Positions 9,005 through 18,026 of a stretch of DNA of 64,000 bases are shown in pieces. The stretch is from Paracholeplasma brassicae (GTDB lineage Bacteria; Bacillota_I; Bacilli_A; Acholeplasmatales; UBA5453). The notes below the pieces were generated by a model that did no database searches, was not told the origin of the DNA, and saw only the letters and a program-made list of their open reading frames with translations. The stretch is taken from contig NC_022549.1 in the NCBI RefSeq assembly GCF_000967915.1, positions 1,786,366 to 1,850,365 of the forward strand, read 5' to 3'. Position numbers and translations under genes: made by a program. Each line of letters begins with the position of its first letter. The stretch's first letter is position 1.

Positions 9005-9745
9005 TTATTCAAGACAGCCACCTTCATATTCATTATAAACTCTCGTATAGGACGTACCATCAACAATCAATATACCATCTCTAATACTAAAATCCTTAAT
9101 GTCTAGTGTATCTGAATGCTTGATCGTAAATTCATAATCATCCATCGTTTCAGGTGTTTCCTTATAATCCGCGACAAGCCTATCTGTAACACCTTGTATA
9201 TAAAGCTTAATACTTGCTTGATTGTGATATTTCATCAAGGATACCTCAATGTAGTCGTTCTCATTTTCATATCGGAATAAGAAGTCAGATCCACCATTCA
9301 AATTAACGGAATCAATACTTGAAGGATACGTTTCTTTATCAAGTTCAATTAATAAAATCATCGGATCTGGTTCTATGGCTAAGTAACAAGCCGGTGTGAC
9401 GTAAGTAATCATCAACTCACCGTCAAATACGAGAAGATCCCTTAATTGAAGATCGACGTATTTTTTTACCCCAGGCTGATTAATTTTGACAAACACCACC
9501 TGATGAGAATCAAAAAATGACTCATCGTAGACACGATTAAACCGCTCGGCAACCAACTTATACGAACGATAATCATCCATATCACTTAAAATGACATAAT
9601 TTGTATCAAAATTATTGTTGTTGTCAATGATTGTATCATGATAGACCTTCGAAATGGGTACTTCTTGAATGACTGTCTTTGTTTGACAAGAAAACATCAA
9701 TAAACTTAAAAGAACGACGTATAAATTCATGAATAATTTTTTCAT
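9005..9745 (-). CDS. Putative lipoprotein of unknown function
   Basis: 246 residues. The N-terminus (MKKLFMNLYVVLLSLLMFSC) is a lipoprotein signal peptide with lipobox LMFSC, so the mature protein should be anchored outside the cell by Cys20. The remainder is beta-rich with no motif that I recognise. A monocistronic gene with SD AAGGAGGG and its own promoter. A TSYTRVYNEYEGGCLE tail has one cysteine. Not assigned to a family. Confidence 0.75.
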   Translation of the reverse strand: MKKLFMNLYVVLLSLLMFSCQTKTVIQEVPISKVYHDTIIDNNNNFDTNYVILSDMDDYRSYKLVAERFNRVYDESFFDSHQVVFVKINQPGVKKYVDLQLRDLLVFDGELMITYVTPACYLAIEPDPMILLIELDKETYPSSIDSVNLNGGSDFLFRYENENDYIEVSLMKYHNQASIKLYIQGVTDRLVADYKETPETMDDYEFTIKHSDTLDIKDFSIRDGILIVDGTSYTRVYNEYEGGCLE

Positions 9746-9786
9746 TTAATTCCCTCCTTGATCCAATCATCTTAATTATTATATAC

Positions 9787-9815
9787 ATCTTATAATATTA
9801 ATTTATTAATGTCAA
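9787..9815 (-). promoter_or_regulatory. Promoter of the lipoprotein gene
   Basis: Minus strand TTGACA (9815-9810), 17-base spacer, TAAGAT (9792-9787). The rest of the 315-base gap between this gene and nrdG (9746-10060) is AT-rich and shows only the nrdDG terminator. Confidence 0.6.
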
Positions 9816-9979
9816 TCTTTTTTTTATATTGTTCTATTTTAAGAAAGACATTTCATGTTACTCGTTGATACTCAAATCAGATTGCCTACTTTTTTAGTTA
9901 TTTGATTTTAATTTAACCAATTAACAAACCATATCGATTCTAATTTTTTATAATGAATGGTCAAAGGTATTCTATAAAG

Positions 9980-10022
9980 AAAAAAAGACTTCTTACTCAG
10001 TAATATTACCTCGTAAAAAGTC
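9980..10022 (-). terminator. nrdDG terminator
   Basis: Minus strand GACTTTTTAC pairs with GTAAGAAGTC (one mismatch) followed by T7-C. Lies 40-80 bases after the nrdG stop. Confidence 0.75.
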
Positions 10023-10060
10023 CATGTATCTATGTTCTAAGCCTCATCGGTAAGAAACCA

Positions 10061-10582
10061 TTAAACGGATGAATTATTTTTCATTGTTTCGGTTGTAACA
10101 ACCTTCCTTTTGGAAAGTGATTGTTTGACATCAATGATTCGTTGGTTTTTACTCCCACGATATAAAAGCGTTAAATCCCTTTGTTCTAGGATAAACTTAC
10201 CGTCAATTAAGTAATCGATTTGATGCAGTAACCGCATCAAATGGGTATTGCCGCCCGCACTTGAAATTAAGAATTCATATGTAAAACCCGTGTAGACGAT
10301 GATTTGATAGCCCGGTTCTAACCCTTCGATAATCTCATTGATTGCCTTTACTTGTAAGAGTGGTTCTCCCCCGCTAAAGGTAATCTTGTTTAGGTGCGGC
10401 TTTCCTTTGATTTCATCAATAATGGCTTGGGTATCCATTAAGTACCCTTGATTTAATGCGTGTGTACCAGGGTTATGGCAGCCTTTACAATCGTGCAGAC
10501 AGCCTTGTGTGTAAATGGCATATCTTATGCCTGGCCCGTCAACAATGGAGTTAGCATAGATTTGTGCGAGTCTAATTTTCAT
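10061..10582 (-). CDS. nrdG: Anaerobic ribonucleotide reductase activase (radical SAM)
   Basis: Generates the glycyl radical on NrdD using S-adenosylmethionine and a [4Fe-4S] cluster. 173 residues. The cluster motif CLHDCKGC (CxxxCxxC) is at residues 29-36 and is followed by HNPGTHAL. TFSGGEPLLQ is the SAM-binding GGE motif. It overlaps nrdD by 11 bases, so the two are translationally coupled. The N-terminus MKIRLAQIYANSIVDGPG is standard for NrdG. The C-terminus is extended by about 25 basic residues. Confidence 0.95.
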   Translation of the reverse strand: MKIRLAQIYANSIVDGPGIRYAIYTQGCLHDCKGCHNPGTHALNQGYLMDTQAIIDEIKGKPHLNKITFSGGEPLLQVKAINEIIEGLEPGYQIIVYTGFTYEFLISSAGGNTHLMRLLHQIDYLIDGKFILEQRDLTLLYRGSKNQRIIDVKQSLSKRKVVTTETMKNNSSV

Positions 10583-12869
10583 GTTTTAGATGCTTCACAC
10601 GTTTCATAACTTCTTCTTTTTTTGCATCATTAAATCGATCGAGTGTGCCCACTAAATAACCCGTAATACGTCTGATTCGCTCAAACGGATAATCCGTTTC
10701 ATCTCTACCACATTTTGGACAAATGTTATCGATGATGCCTTGATAACCACAAATTGGATCACGATCGATCGGATGATTGATAGACCCATAACCGATACCT
10801 GTTTCTTTCATGTGTCTTATAATTTGTTCAAAGGCTTCTAAGTTCTTTGAAATATCACCATCGACCTCAACGTAACTAATGTGTCCACCATTGGTAAGAT
10901 TATGGTATGGTGCTTCAATCGAAATTTTATCAAACACATCGATTTCATGATATACCGGTACGTGAAATGAGTTGGTGTAAAACCCTTTATCAGTGATGCC
11001 TTTAATTTCACCAAATTTCTTTTGATCGAGTTTGATGAATCTGCCACTTAAACCTTCAGCAGGTGTTGCAACCACAGAGAAATTAAGATCATAAGTCTCA
11101 CTATACTGATCGGTTAAATCCCTCATATAGGCTATAATTTCTAGGCCAAGTGCTTGAACCTTTTGATTGCTGCCGTGATGATCACCGGTTAATGCGATTA
11201 ACGTCTCTGCTAGACCAATAAAGCCAATCCCGAGTGTACCGTGTTTAATCACGTCTCTAACTTCATCATTGATACCTAATTTGTTTGAGTCTTTCCATAT
11301 GTGTTCTTTCATTAAAAAAGGAAAGTTATAGACTTTTTTTGATGCTTGGATATTAAACCGCTCTAAGAGTTGGTCTTTAACTAAATCCATGGTCTCTTTT
11401 AAAGAAACAAAAAACGCTTCTTTTGACTTTGACTCTATCGCAAGCCTTGGTAGGTTAATCGAAGTAAAACTCAAGTTACCTCTGCCACCAACGGTATTCT
11501 TTTCTGCATGTCTGTTTGACATGACTCTTGTGCGACAACCCATATAAGCAATCTCGGTGTCGTAATCATTTTTGTCGTAGCTAGCGATATTAAATGGCGC
11601 ATCTAAGAAAGAAAAGTTTGGAAATAAACGTTTAGATGACACTTGCATCGCATATAAAAATAAATCGTAGTTTGGATCGGTCTTTTCGTAATTGATGCCT
11701 TCTTTAACTTTAAATATTTGAATTGGGAAAATTGGTGTTTCCCCATCCCCTAAGCCTCGTTGTGTCGCTTCTAGTAAACACTTAATTACCATACGACCTT
11801 CAACCGACGTATCGGTTCCGTAGTTGAGGGATGAAAATGGTACTTGAGCCCCAGCTCTAGAATGCATGGTGTTTAAGTTATGCACGAGCGCTTCCATGGC
11901 TTGTAGGGTCTGTTCTTCGGTTTCTTCTTTGGTGATTGTAATGATGCGTTCAATCCTTGATTTTGCATCAACACCTAAGTTTTTTTCGTATTTTTTTAAT
12001 AGTTCAACAACGTATTCATTCGATGACAAAGAAACCTCAATATCTTTTTCTTCTAAGCCGTTAACAAACAATTCCACGCTTGATTTATGTGTGTTTTTAT
12101 CTAAACTTAACGCATGATAGAGGTTCTTAATGAGCGTCTTTTTGTAGGTTTTTTTAACACCTTTTGCCATCGCATAATCAAAGTTTGGTACACTTTGTCC
12201 ACCATGTTGATCGTTTTGATTGGCTTGGATTGCAATGGCAGCCAAGCTCGCATAACTTCTAATGTCTTTAGGTTCTCTTAAATGCCCATGACCGGTAGAA
12301 AACCCACCTTCAAACAACTTAATCAAATCGATTTGACAACACGTCATCGTTAAAGTGTAAAAATCAAGGTCATGGATATGGATTAGCCCTTCTTTATGTG
12401 CGCTTGAAAAACGCTTATCAATCACGCTTTGCAAATAGAAGGATTTGGCTGTTTCACTGCCCATCTTTAACATCACACCCATGGCAGTGTCGCCATCAAT
12501 GTTCGCGTTTTCTCTTTTTTCATCAACTTCATCTTTGTCTTTTAGTGTGATGTCACTGATTTGCTTCATCAATAATGACTTTGAATCTCTGATCCGGTTT
12601 CGCTCGTTGCGATACAAAATGTAATTCTTAGAAAGCTTATCTTTCCCAAGTTCAATTAAGACGCTTTCTACCTCGTCTTGAATGTCTTCAACACTACAAA
12701 GCCTGTCTTTGTATAAAACATCAATTCGTTCGTTGACTTTCTTTGTGACTAACGCCGGTAGCCCTTCTTCTTCAAGATTGGTTGCTTCCATGGCTTTTAA
12801 CACCGCTTGACTGATTTTTGCCTCATCAAACAATACCGTCCGACCATCTCTTTTTAATACTTCTCTCAT
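10572..12869 (-). CDS. nrdD: Class III anaerobic ribonucleoside-triphosphate reductase
   Basis: Oxygen-sensitive glycyl-radical RNR, using formate as reductant in known members. 765 residues from the ATG at 12869, with GGAGGG upstream; a TTG 24 bases earlier is not needed. An ATP-cone opens the protein (VLKRDGRTVLFDEAKISQAV). The C-terminus has the zinc cysteines (CGYQG...CPKCGRDE) and the glycyl-radical loop RRITGYLVGTL. It is the first gene of a two-gene operon. Its leader of about 270 bases contains a cobalamin riboswitch and a terminator, so it is predicted to be off when B12 is abundant. Confidence 0.95.
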   Translation of the reverse strand: MREVLKRDGRTVLFDEAKISQAVLKAMEATNLEEEGLPALVTKKVNERIDVLYKDRLCSVEDIQDEVESVLIELGKDKLSKNYILYRNERNRIRDSKSLLMKQISDITLKDKDEVDEKRENANIDGDTAMGVMLKMGSETAKSFYLQSVIDKRFSSAHKEGLIHIHDLDFYTLTMTCCQIDLIKLFEGGFSTGHGHLREPKDIRSYASLAAIAIQANQNDQHGGQSVPNFDYAMAKGVKKTYKKTLIKNLYHALSLDKNTHKSSVELFVNGLEEKDIEVSLSSNEYVVELLKKYEKNLGVDAKSRIERIITITKEETEEQTLQAMEALVHNLNTMHSRAGAQVPFSSLNYGTDTSVEGRMVIKCLLEATQRGLGDGETPIFPIQIFKVKEGINYEKTDPNYDLFLYAMQVSSKRLFPNFSFLDAPFNIASYDKNDYDTEIAYMGCRTRVMSNRHAEKNTVGGRGNLSFTSINLPRLAIESKSKEAFFVSLKETMDLVKDQLLERFNIQASKKVYNFPFLMKEHIWKDSNKLGINDEVRDVIKHGTLGIGFIGLAETLIALTGDHHGSNQKVQALGLEIIAYMRDLTDQYSETYDLNFSVVATPAEGLSGRFIKLDQKKFGEIKGITDKGFYTNSFHVPVYHEIDVFDKISIEAPYHNLTNGGHISYVEVDGDISKNLEAFEQIIRHMKETGIGYGSINHPIDRDPICGYQGIIDNICPKCGRDETDYPFERIRRITGYLVGTLDRFNDAKKEEVMKRVKHLKHEN

Positions 12870-12891
12870 CCTTTTTCCCTCCAAATTCGTC

Positions 12892-12915
12892 AAAAAAAAC
12901 TATCCATGAGGACAG
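12892..12915 (-). terminator. Riboswitch-controlled terminator upstream of nrdD
   Basis: Minus strand CTGTCC-TCAT-GGATAG followed by T8, sitting between the cobalamin aptamer and the nrdD ribosome-binding site. This is the likely expression platform: B12 binding would favour this hairpin. The competing antiterminator was not resolved by eye. Confidence 0.7.
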
Positions 12916-12984
12916 CATAAAATAGAAAATATCCGTTTTAAAAAAGGACCTCTATCTCAAACCCCAGGAGAATCTTAACTTTTA

Positions 12985-13138
12985 CAATAGGCAAGTCTAC
13001 CGGCTCGGTTTCATTCTTAGTTTCCCTTCCCGTGACAAGTCACAGTGGTTATGAAACTTCGTCCACCCTACGGTTGCTGGGACAGCTTAGGCCTTAAACC
13101 TAATTCCTCTATTAAGTGAAAATACGCACACCTATTTG
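12985..13138 (-). promoter_or_regulatory. Cobalamin riboswitch (canonical type) controlling nrdDG
   Basis: On the minus strand P1 is closed by AATAGG (5' side) and CCTATT (3' side). The order of conserved blocks is: a P4-like TTAGG..CCTAA stem, GCTGTCCCAGCAACCGT, CCACTG, CACGGGAAGG, and the 3' B12 box AGCCGGTAGACTTGCCT at about 12989-13005, which fits the known consensus. Length about 150 nt. It is followed by an intrinsic terminator and then nrdD. Ligand class (adenosyl versus methyl) is inferred only from the family. Confidence 0.9.
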
Positions 13139-13148
13139 TGTTTAATTC

Positions 13149-13178
13149 ATTATATAACTCTAAACAACATGAAGTCAA
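13149..13178 (-). promoter_or_regulatory. nrdDG promoter
   Basis: Minus strand TTGACT (13178-13173), 18-base spacer, TATAAT (13154-13149), placing the transcript start just before P1 of the cobalamin riboswitch. Confidence 0.75.
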
Positions 13179-13227
13179 TATGAAATACCAATGAAACTAA
13201 TTTACATTTTTTTAAGACTCAAGCAAG

Positions 13228-13261
13228 AAAAAAAGGCGCTTGCTCATGCAACTGCCTTTTG
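13228..13261. terminator. Terminator of maf
   Basis: AGGCGCTTGC-TCAT-GCAACTGCCT with one mismatch and a run of T7 on the minus strand, TTTT on the plus strand. Confidence 0.7.
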
Positions 13262-13262
13262 T

Positions 13263-13817
13263 CTAGTAATCAAATGTTTTTAGTTCAGTTAACAACTGTT
13301 TTAAGGGTAGCCCAACAATCGTAAAGAAATCCCCAGAGAAATGATCAACAAGTTGTTCACCAAGACCTTGAATGGCGTAAGCCCCAGCCTTATCTAATGG
13401 CTCTCCAGTTTTAATGTATTCTAAAATTTGTAGTTCACTATATTCTTTCATCCAAACTTCAGACACCGAATAAAATGTCTTTTGTTTGTCTTTACTCATG
13501 ATCGTCACACCCGTATATACTTCATGTCTTTCCGCCTTAAGCATCTTTAACATCTTAAACGCGTGGTCTTCATCCACGGGTTTACCTAGTATTTCACCAT
13601 TATAAACCACAATGGTATCGGCAGCGACTACCACGTCCTCGGTGTAATCGACAAACACCTCGTTTGCTTTTTTAAGCGATAAATGCATGACGTAATCTTC
13701 TGGTTTTAAACGTTCTTTAACGGTTTCATCCGTTGGTTTAGAAACCACTTTAAAGCGCACACCCGCGTCCTCTAATAACTTTTTACGACGTGGTGAATTG
13801 CTGGCTAAAATAAGCAT
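13263..13817 (-). CDS. maf: Maf-like nucleotide pyrophosphatase
   Basis: Hydrolyses non-canonical or modified nucleoside triphosphates (dTTP/UTP-type in the YhdE/Maf branch) to monophosphates. 184 residues. The opening MLILASNSPRRKKLLEDAG holds the SxPRR signature; KANEVF, AADTIVV and KPVDEDHA follow, and the C-terminus has GLPLKQLL. Transcribed divergently from tilS with about 100 bases between. Conserved neighbours do not add to the function. Confidence 0.93.
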   Translation of the reverse strand: MLILASNSPRRKKLLEDAGVRFKVVSKPTDETVKERLKPEDYVMHLSLKKANEVFVDYTEDVVVAADTIVVYNGEILGKPVDEDHAFKMLKMLKAERHEVYTGVTIMSKDKQKTFYSVSEVWMKEYSELQILEYIKTGEPLDKAGAYAIQGLGEQLVDHFSGDFFTIVGLPLKQLLTELKTFDY

Positions 13818-13923
13818 ATAATTTCCTCCAGTTCAATCTATTATAGCATAACTTAAGGTGTTTTGTAGTCTAAAAAATGATATCATATATGATATAATGA
13901 TTAATTGATAGTAGGTGATTGAA

Positions 13924-15198
13924 ATGAACAATATCAAACTCTTAGGTCTAAACGAACTTAAAAATACCCCGCTTATTGCCTCAATCTCAGGCGGTGTCGA
14001 CTCCATGGTCTTACTCGATCTCTTAATCAAAGAAAACTACCAAATCATTGTGGTTCATTTTAACCACAACAAACGATTAGAGTCTCTTGCAGAAGCAAAC
14101 GCCTTAAAAGACTACACATCCAAAAGAAACATACCCTTTGAATACATCCAATTAGAACCAATAAACGATAACTTTCAAGCTGAGGCTCATAAATTAAGAA
14201 AAAAACACCTCATTGAAATTGCCAAAAAATACCAATCTACACATATTATTACCGCACACCACCTAAACGATTTGGCCGAAACTATCTTAATGAAATTATC
14301 TAGAGGATCAAACCTCTATGGCTACGCTGGTATGCAAATTGCCCATCAAGAAAAAGAGATGACTTATCTAAAACCATTACTTCATGAAAAAAAACAAACC
14401 CTATACGATTACGCAACAGCACATGACCTCATGTATTTTGAGGATGCAAGTAATCAAGCAGACACCTACACAAGGAATCGATTTCGTAACCACATTGTCG
14501 TCGCGCTAGAAAAAGAAAATAATCAATTTTTAGAAAAGACCTTACAGTTTTCTAATCTAATCAATGAAACAAGCAATTACATCCTTAAACAAGTAAAACC
14601 TTACCTCACAAAAGACAAGTTAAATGTAACCGAATTTAACACCTTAGACGTGGTCCTAAAAAAAGCCATTCTAAGTAAGAAAATGGAACAAAACAACATT
14701 GAAGTTACCAATCAGAAACTCGAAGATGCGATTCACTTTTTGAGCACCAGTGGACCAAATCAGTCCCTTGACCTATCAAAAGACTATGTCCTTCAACGGG
14801 TTTACAACCAAGCCCAGATAAGGCAGAAAAGCTCACCTAAACCATTTAAAATGCAACTAGATCTTAATGCATTAAATATCTTACCGAATATGGGTTATAT
14901 CACATTTTTAAAAGACCAATTCAATTCTTCGAATTATGAAATAAAATTATGTTATAATAAATTAGCGTTACCACTCTACGTACGTAGTAGAGAAAATGGA
15001 GATACACTCATCTTTCCATACGGGAAGAAAAAACTAAAGGATTTCTACATTGATCATAAAATACCAAAATACCTAAGAGACACGGATTTAATCATTACCG
15101 ATTGTAACAATCAGATCCTTGCCGTCCTTGGTAGGTATTACAACAAAGTAGAAACCAATAACGAACAACTAACACTGGTTTACAAGAGGGGGATTTAA
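13924..15198 (+). CDS. tilS: tRNA(Ile)-lysidine synthase
   Basis: ATP-dependent conversion of C34 to lysidine in the AUA-reading tRNA-Ile. 424 residues from the ATG at 13924 with AGGTGA upstream; a GTG nine bases earlier is also possible. The P-loop SISGGVDSMVLLDLL lies at about residues 22-36, and HHLNDLAETILMKLSRGS is the second TilS motif. A C-terminal TilS domain follows (YVRSRENGDTLIFPYGKKKLKDFYIDHKIPK is visible across about 350-380). First gene of tilS-hpt-ftsH-rqcP, the order also seen in Firmicutes. A -10 TATAAT lies at 13893-13898. Confidence 0.95.
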   Translation: MNNIKLLGLNELKNTPLIASISGGVDSMVLLDLLIKENYQIIVVHFNHNKRLESLAEANALKDYTSKRNIPFEYIQLEPINDNFQAEAHKLRKKHLIEIAKKYQSTHIITAHHLNDLAETILMKLSRGSNLYGYAGMQIAHQEKEMTYLKPLLHEKKQTLYDYATAHDLMYFEDASNQADTYTRNRFRNHIVVALEKENNQFLEKTLQFSNLINETSNYILKQVKPYLTKDKLNVTEFNTLDVVLKKAILSKKMEQNNIEVTNQKLEDAIHFLSTSGPNQSLDLSKDYVLQRVYNQAQIRQKSSPKPFKMQLDLNALNILPNMGYITFLKDQFNSSNYEIKLCYNKLALPLYVRSRENGDTLIFPYGKKKLKDFYIDHKIPKYLRDTDLIITDCNNQILAVLGRYYNKVETNNEQLTLVYKRGI

Positions 15199-15200
15199 CC

Positions 15201-15749
15201 ATGAGTTTAGCAAAAGACATCAAAAGCATCTTAGTAAATGAGCAACAAATCAAAGAAATTTGTGAACGTTTGGGTAAAGAAATCACGAACGATTACAAAT
15301 CCAAAGAAAGACCAATCATGATTGGTTTACTCAAGGGCTGTGTCCCATTCTTATCGGATTTAGCAAGACATATCGACTTACCAATTGAAATCGAATACAT
15401 GGACGTTTCATCTTACCATGGCGGCATTTCATCCTCAGGTGATGTCAAAATCAGAAAAGACATGAATACCTCTGTTGCAGGTAGAGATATCTTAATTGCT
15501 GAAGACATCGTTGATACCGGTAGAACCTTAGACACCATCGTCAAGTTATTAAAACACCGCGGGGCAAAATCCGTTGAAATTGTCACACTCTTAGATAAGC
15601 CTGCGGGCAGAGTCATCCCATTTGAACCAAAGTACGTTGGCGTAACCATCCCGAAAGAATTCGTGGTTGGCTATGGTCTTGATTACGAAGAAATCTATCG
15701 TAACCTGCCTTACGTCGGAATCCTAAAACCTGAAATTTATACAAAGTGA
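15201..15749 (+). CDS. hpt: Hypoxanthine phosphoribosyltransferase
   Basis: Purine salvage: hypoxanthine or guanine plus PRPP to IMP or GMP. 182 residues. The PRPP-binding loop is ILIAEDIVDTGRTL (about residues 97-110), with MIGLLKGCVPFLSDLARH upstream and VVGYGLDYEEIYRNLPYVG near the end. It starts 2 bases after the tilS stop with SD GAGGGGG. It ends in TGA, which shows that this genome uses TGA as a stop. Confidence 0.95.
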   Translation: MSLAKDIKSILVNEQQIKEICERLGKEITNDYKSKERPIMIGLLKGCVPFLSDLARHIDLPIEIEYMDVSSYHGGISSSGDVKIRKDMNTSVAGRDILIAEDIVDTGRTLDTIVKLLKHRGAKSVEIVTLLDKPAGRVIPFEPKYVGVTIPKEFVVGYGLDYEEIYRNLPYVGILKPEIYTK

Positions 15750-15759
15750 GGTATAACAA

Positions 15760-17718
15760 ATGAATCCACAAAAAGATCCTAAGAAAGCCCCAAGACCCGC
15801 TAAAAATTATGGCGTCTATGTGCTGTTTGCGATCATCTTATTTGGTAGCTTTGTCTTCTTAAGTCAACTCTTTGAAGCCAAAGGACCTGAAAAACTATCA
15901 CCATCTCAATTCCAATCCATGGTTGTTGATGGTAGCCTTAATGGCACCACAATTAAATGGACGCCAGTTGGCGGCGAAGATCAAAACGCTTATAAAGTCA
16001 CCGTTCTAGAAGGCTCAAAAGTCATCTATGAATTCTCGATTTTATACCCTCAACTCGACGAGGTACTAAGCAACATTCCAGACGCATCAAACATCACCGT
16101 TCAATACGTCGAAAAATCCACAGTTACATTTTGGAGCATCTTGATTTCAGTGATTATTCCAATCGGTTTAGTCTTAGCGCTTCTCTTCTTCTTATTCAAG
16201 TCAATGAGTGGTGGCGGCGCAAACAACAAAGCCTTTGAATTTTCTAAATCAAGAGCACGTCTATCTAACTCTAAGCTAGTCACGTTTAAAGACGTTGCTG
16301 GTTGTGACGAGGAAAAAGAGGAACTTGTTGAAGTCATCGACTTCTTGAAGTTTCCTAAAAAATATAAAGAAATGGGCGCTAGAATTCCAAAAGGAATCTT
16401 ACTTGTTGGTTCACCTGGTACAGGTAAAACCTTATTAGCTAAGGCCGTTGCCGGTGAAGCAAACGTCCCATTCTTCTCAATCTCAGGTTCTGACTTCGTA
16501 GAAATGTTCGTCGGTGTTGGTGCCTCAAGAGTCAGAGACCTATTTAAAGTCGCAAAAGAAAGTTCACCTTGTATCATCTTCATTGATGAAATTGATGCCG
16601 TTGGTAGACAACGTGGCGCTGGTATGGGTGGCGGTCACGACGAACGTGAACAAACCCTAAACCAATTACTGGTTGAAATGGACGGCTTTAATCCAAACCT
16701 AGGCATCATCATTATGGCTGCAACCAACCGCCCAGACGTCTTAGACCCAGCGTTATTAAGACCTGGTCGTTTCGACAGACAAATCACGATTGATTTACCA
16801 GACGTCATCGGTCGTGAAGCCATCTTAAAAGTTCACGCAAGAAACAAGAAATTATCCGATCAAATCAAATACAATGAAGTCGCACAACGCATCCCTGGTT
16901 TCTCTGGTGCTGATATTGAAAACTTATTAAACGAAGCTGCACTACTAGCCGCACGCGCAAACCGTAAAGTCATTGAGCTACAAGACATTGACGAAGCCGT
17001 TGACCGTGTGATGATGGGGCCAGCAAAACGCACAAGAAAAGTCACCGACAAAGAACGCAAAATCATTGCTTATCACGAAGCAGGCCATGCAGTCATCGGT
17101 ATCAAACTCGAAAATGCCAACGTCGTACAAAAAGTAACGATTGTCGCTAGAGGTAACGCCGGTGGATATAACCTAATGATGCCAGAGGAAGAAACTTTCT
17201 TAGAATCTAAACAAAGCTTACTCGCACGTATTACTGGTTATTTAGGTGGACGCGTCGCTGAGGAATTAATCTTTGGAGACATCACTACCGGTGCTTATGG
17301 GGATTTCCAAACCGCAACGAAAATTGCACGTGCTATGGTCACCGAGTATGGTATGAGTAACCTTGGGCCAATCCAATACGAAAGTCATGGCGGTTCTGTC
17401 TTCTTAGGTAGAGATTACCTAAAAGACAAAAACTTCTCTGATCACATCGCAACTGAAATCGACAAAGAAGTTAGAGACATCATCACAGGCTGTTACGATA
17501 AAGCAAGAGCATTACTCTTAGAACACCGTGACCTACTTGATACCATCTCGCACTACTTACTAGAAATTGAAACACTCAATAAACAAGACATCGAAGAAAT
17601 CGTTCGTACCGGCAAAGTCGCTTGGTGGGAAGAAAAGAAATTAGCCCCAAAAGAGCCAATTGAAACAAACCCACTTGACGAAAAAGTAGAGGAGTCACCT
17701 CTGGATGAGACTCGATAA
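15760..17718 (+). CDS. ftsH: ATP-dependent zinc metalloprotease FtsH
   Basis: Membrane-anchored AAA+ hexameric protease for quality control of membrane and regulatory proteins. 652 residues. TM1 is at about residues 18-37 and TM2 at 127-147. Walker [14 protein letters not shown] is near 213, Walker B IIFIDEID near 270, and the second region of homology contains [20 protein letters not shown]. The zinc site HEAGHA is near 439. The acidic C-terminal tail overlaps the start of rqcP by 14 bases. Confidence 0.97.
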   Translation: MNPQKDPKKAPRPAKNYGVYVLFAIILFGSFVFLSQLFEAKGPEKLSPSQFQSMVVDGSLNGTTIKWTPVGGEDQNAYKVTVLEGSKVIYEFSILYPQLDEVLSNIPDASNITVQYVEKSTVTFWSILISVIIPIGLVLALLFFLFKSMSGGGANNKAFEFSKSRARLSNSKLVTFKDVAGCDEEKEELVEVIDFLKFPKKYKEMGARIPKGILLVGSPGTGKTLLAKAVAGEANVPFFSISGSDFVEMFVGVGASRVRDLFKVAKESSPCIIFIDEIDAVGRQRGAGMGGGHDEREQTLNQLLVEMDGFNPNLGIIIMAATNRPDVLDPALLRPGRFDRQITIDLPDVIGREAILKVHARNKKLSDQIKYNEVAQRIPGFSGADIENLLNEAALLAARANRKVIELQDIDEAVDRVMMGPAKRTRKVTDKERKIIAYHEAGHAVIGIKLENANVVQKVTIVARGNAGGYNLMMPEEETFLESKQSLLARITGYLGGRVAEELIFGDITTGAYGDFQTATKIARAMVTEYGMSNLGPIQYESHGGSVFLGRDYLKDKNFSDHIATEIDKEVRDIITGCYDKARALLLEHRDLLDTISHYLLEIETLNKQDIEEIVRTGKVAWWEEKKLAPKEPIETNPLDEKVEESPLDETR

Positions 17719-17959
17719 ATACTTAAAAGTCTCTCGTCTAATTAAAAGACGTACGGTTGCAAAAAACGCAAGTGATGGACAGCGTGTCTTAGTCAACGAT
17801 AAAATCGCTAAGCCTTCCCAAACACTAAAAGAAAATGACATCATCACGATTCACTTTGGATTAAAGGTCGTTACCGTCAAGGTAACCACCTTAATTCCAC
17901 CAAAACGAATGGATGATTACTTAATGTATGAACTGATTAGTGAAGAAAAAAAGTCATAA
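17705..17959 (+). CDS. rqcP: S4-domain RNA-binding protein, RqcP-like
   Basis: 84 residues, essentially one S4 domain ([20 protein letters not shown] ... VLVNDKIAKPSQTLKENDII). In Firmicutes this small protein (YabO/RqcP) acts in ribosome quality control by stabilising the tRNA during RqcH-driven alanine tailing. The equivalence is inferred from size and the S4 domain. It overlaps ftsH by 14 bases, ends the tilS operon and is followed by a terminator. A heat-shock HslR-type role is the main alternative. Confidence 0.8.
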   Translation: MRLDKYLKVSRLIKRRTVAKNASDGQRVLVNDKIAKPSQTLKENDIITIHFGLKVVTVKVTTLIPPKRMDDYLMYELISEEKKS

Positions 17960-17977
17960 CTTCGGTTATGGCTTTTT
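17952..17977 (+). terminator. Terminator of the tilS-rqcP operon
   Basis: AGTCATAAC-TTCG-GTTATGGCT (one G-U) followed by TTTTT. The 5' arm overlaps the rqcP stop region. Confidence 0.85.
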
Positions 17978-18026
17978 AAATGATGAAAATATGATATAAT
18001 TATTATGATATTTAGGAGGTATAACA

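Noticed and set aside
16101-16583. Long antisense open frames inside ftsH, pyrG, fba and other genes
   Set aside because: They mirror the codon pattern of strongly supported genes, lack ribosome-binding sites and encode low-complexity shadows.
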